The notes beneath the pieces are model-generated. The model did no database searches and had not been told where the DNA came from. It saw only the letters and a program-made list of their open reading frames with translations. A stretch of 64,000 nt of DNA, taken from positions 50,379 through 114,378 of the forward strand of contig CADEEA010000003.1 of assembly GCA_902826245.1 (NCBI GenBank), given 5' to 3'. The translations under genes were made by a program, and so were the position numbers. The first letter of the stretch is position 1, and every line of letters begins with the position of its first letter. Of the stretch, positions 63,990-64,000 are shown piece by piece. The stretch comes from an uncultured Alphaproteobacteria bacterium (lineage in GTDB: Bacteria > Pseudomonadota > Alphaproteobacteria > Caulobacterales > Aquidulcibacteraceae).

Positions 63990-64000
63990 GGGAGGACTCC

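Overview
The window is GC-rich, densely coded DNA from the chromosome of an aerobic, Gram-negative alphaproteobacterium. Caulobacterales, and Hyphomonadaceae-like organisms in particular, is my inference. It rests on the gene set: a Usg protein, a CC0125/CC1285-type lipoprotein, a gene-transfer-agent-type terminase, a TonB-dependent receptor, a CYP153-type P450 and many GC-rich palindromic repeats. No rRNA is present. One tRNA (Arg, anticodon CCG) was found.

Layout. 1-3.4 kb: the 5' part of an indolepyruvate:ferredoxin oxidoreductase-like gene, an unrecognised protein with a possible PD-(D/E)XK core, and a shortened Lrp-like regulator. 3.4-5.2 kb: mlaA and mlaC, which act in outer-membrane lipid transport. 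5.4-12.5 kb: a sensor kinase followed by a complete RND efflux set (outer-membrane factor, adaptor, pump). 12.9-33.3 kb: a large catabolic island with a TonB receptor, a GntR/FadR regulator, an aminotransferase, a GST, an MFS carrier, a BKACE-type enzyme, an alpha/beta hydrolase, a cupin and a CoA-thioester beta-oxidation set. That set comprises two ligases, a CaiB/BaiF racemase/transferase, an acyl-CoA dehydrogenase, a crotonase, a two-part MaoC hydratase, a 17-beta-HSD4-like SDR and an SCP-x-like thiolase, with a LysR regulator. The substrate cannot be read from the sequence. Branched or cyclic carboxylic acids fit best.

33.7-42.9 kb: a methyltransferase, a MipA/OmpV protein and an orphan response regulator, then a decayed conjugative element that ends beside tRNA-Arg. 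The element has a frameshifted ParB-like gene, an SSB-like protein, ArdC, a TraF-like peptidase and a short VirD2-like relaxase. It also holds a truncated second copy of the methyltransferase. 43-50 kb: housekeeping genes (usg, hemolysin III, argG), a ParDE-type toxin-antitoxin pair and an acyl-CoA synthetase. argG carries an in-frame palindromic insertion.

49.4-52.5 kb: a vitamin B12 uptake operon (btuF-btuC-btuD) led by a cobalamin riboswitch. 52.5-64 kb: a ferritin-like secreted protein with the remnant of a tandem copy, msrA, a VTT membrane protein paired with a mercuric-reductase-like flavoprotein, a solitary GTA-type terminase, a RAYT transposase framed by REP sequences, gyrB, exoD and a CYP153-like P450.

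The two most interesting patterns are regulatory. One is a palindrome, TGTTATAACA-like, repeated before four transcription units of the catabolic island, which defines a candidate GntR regulon. The other is a recurring AATGNATTGGACG element that opens a short M-[N/H]-W-T reading frame upstream of several catabolic genes.
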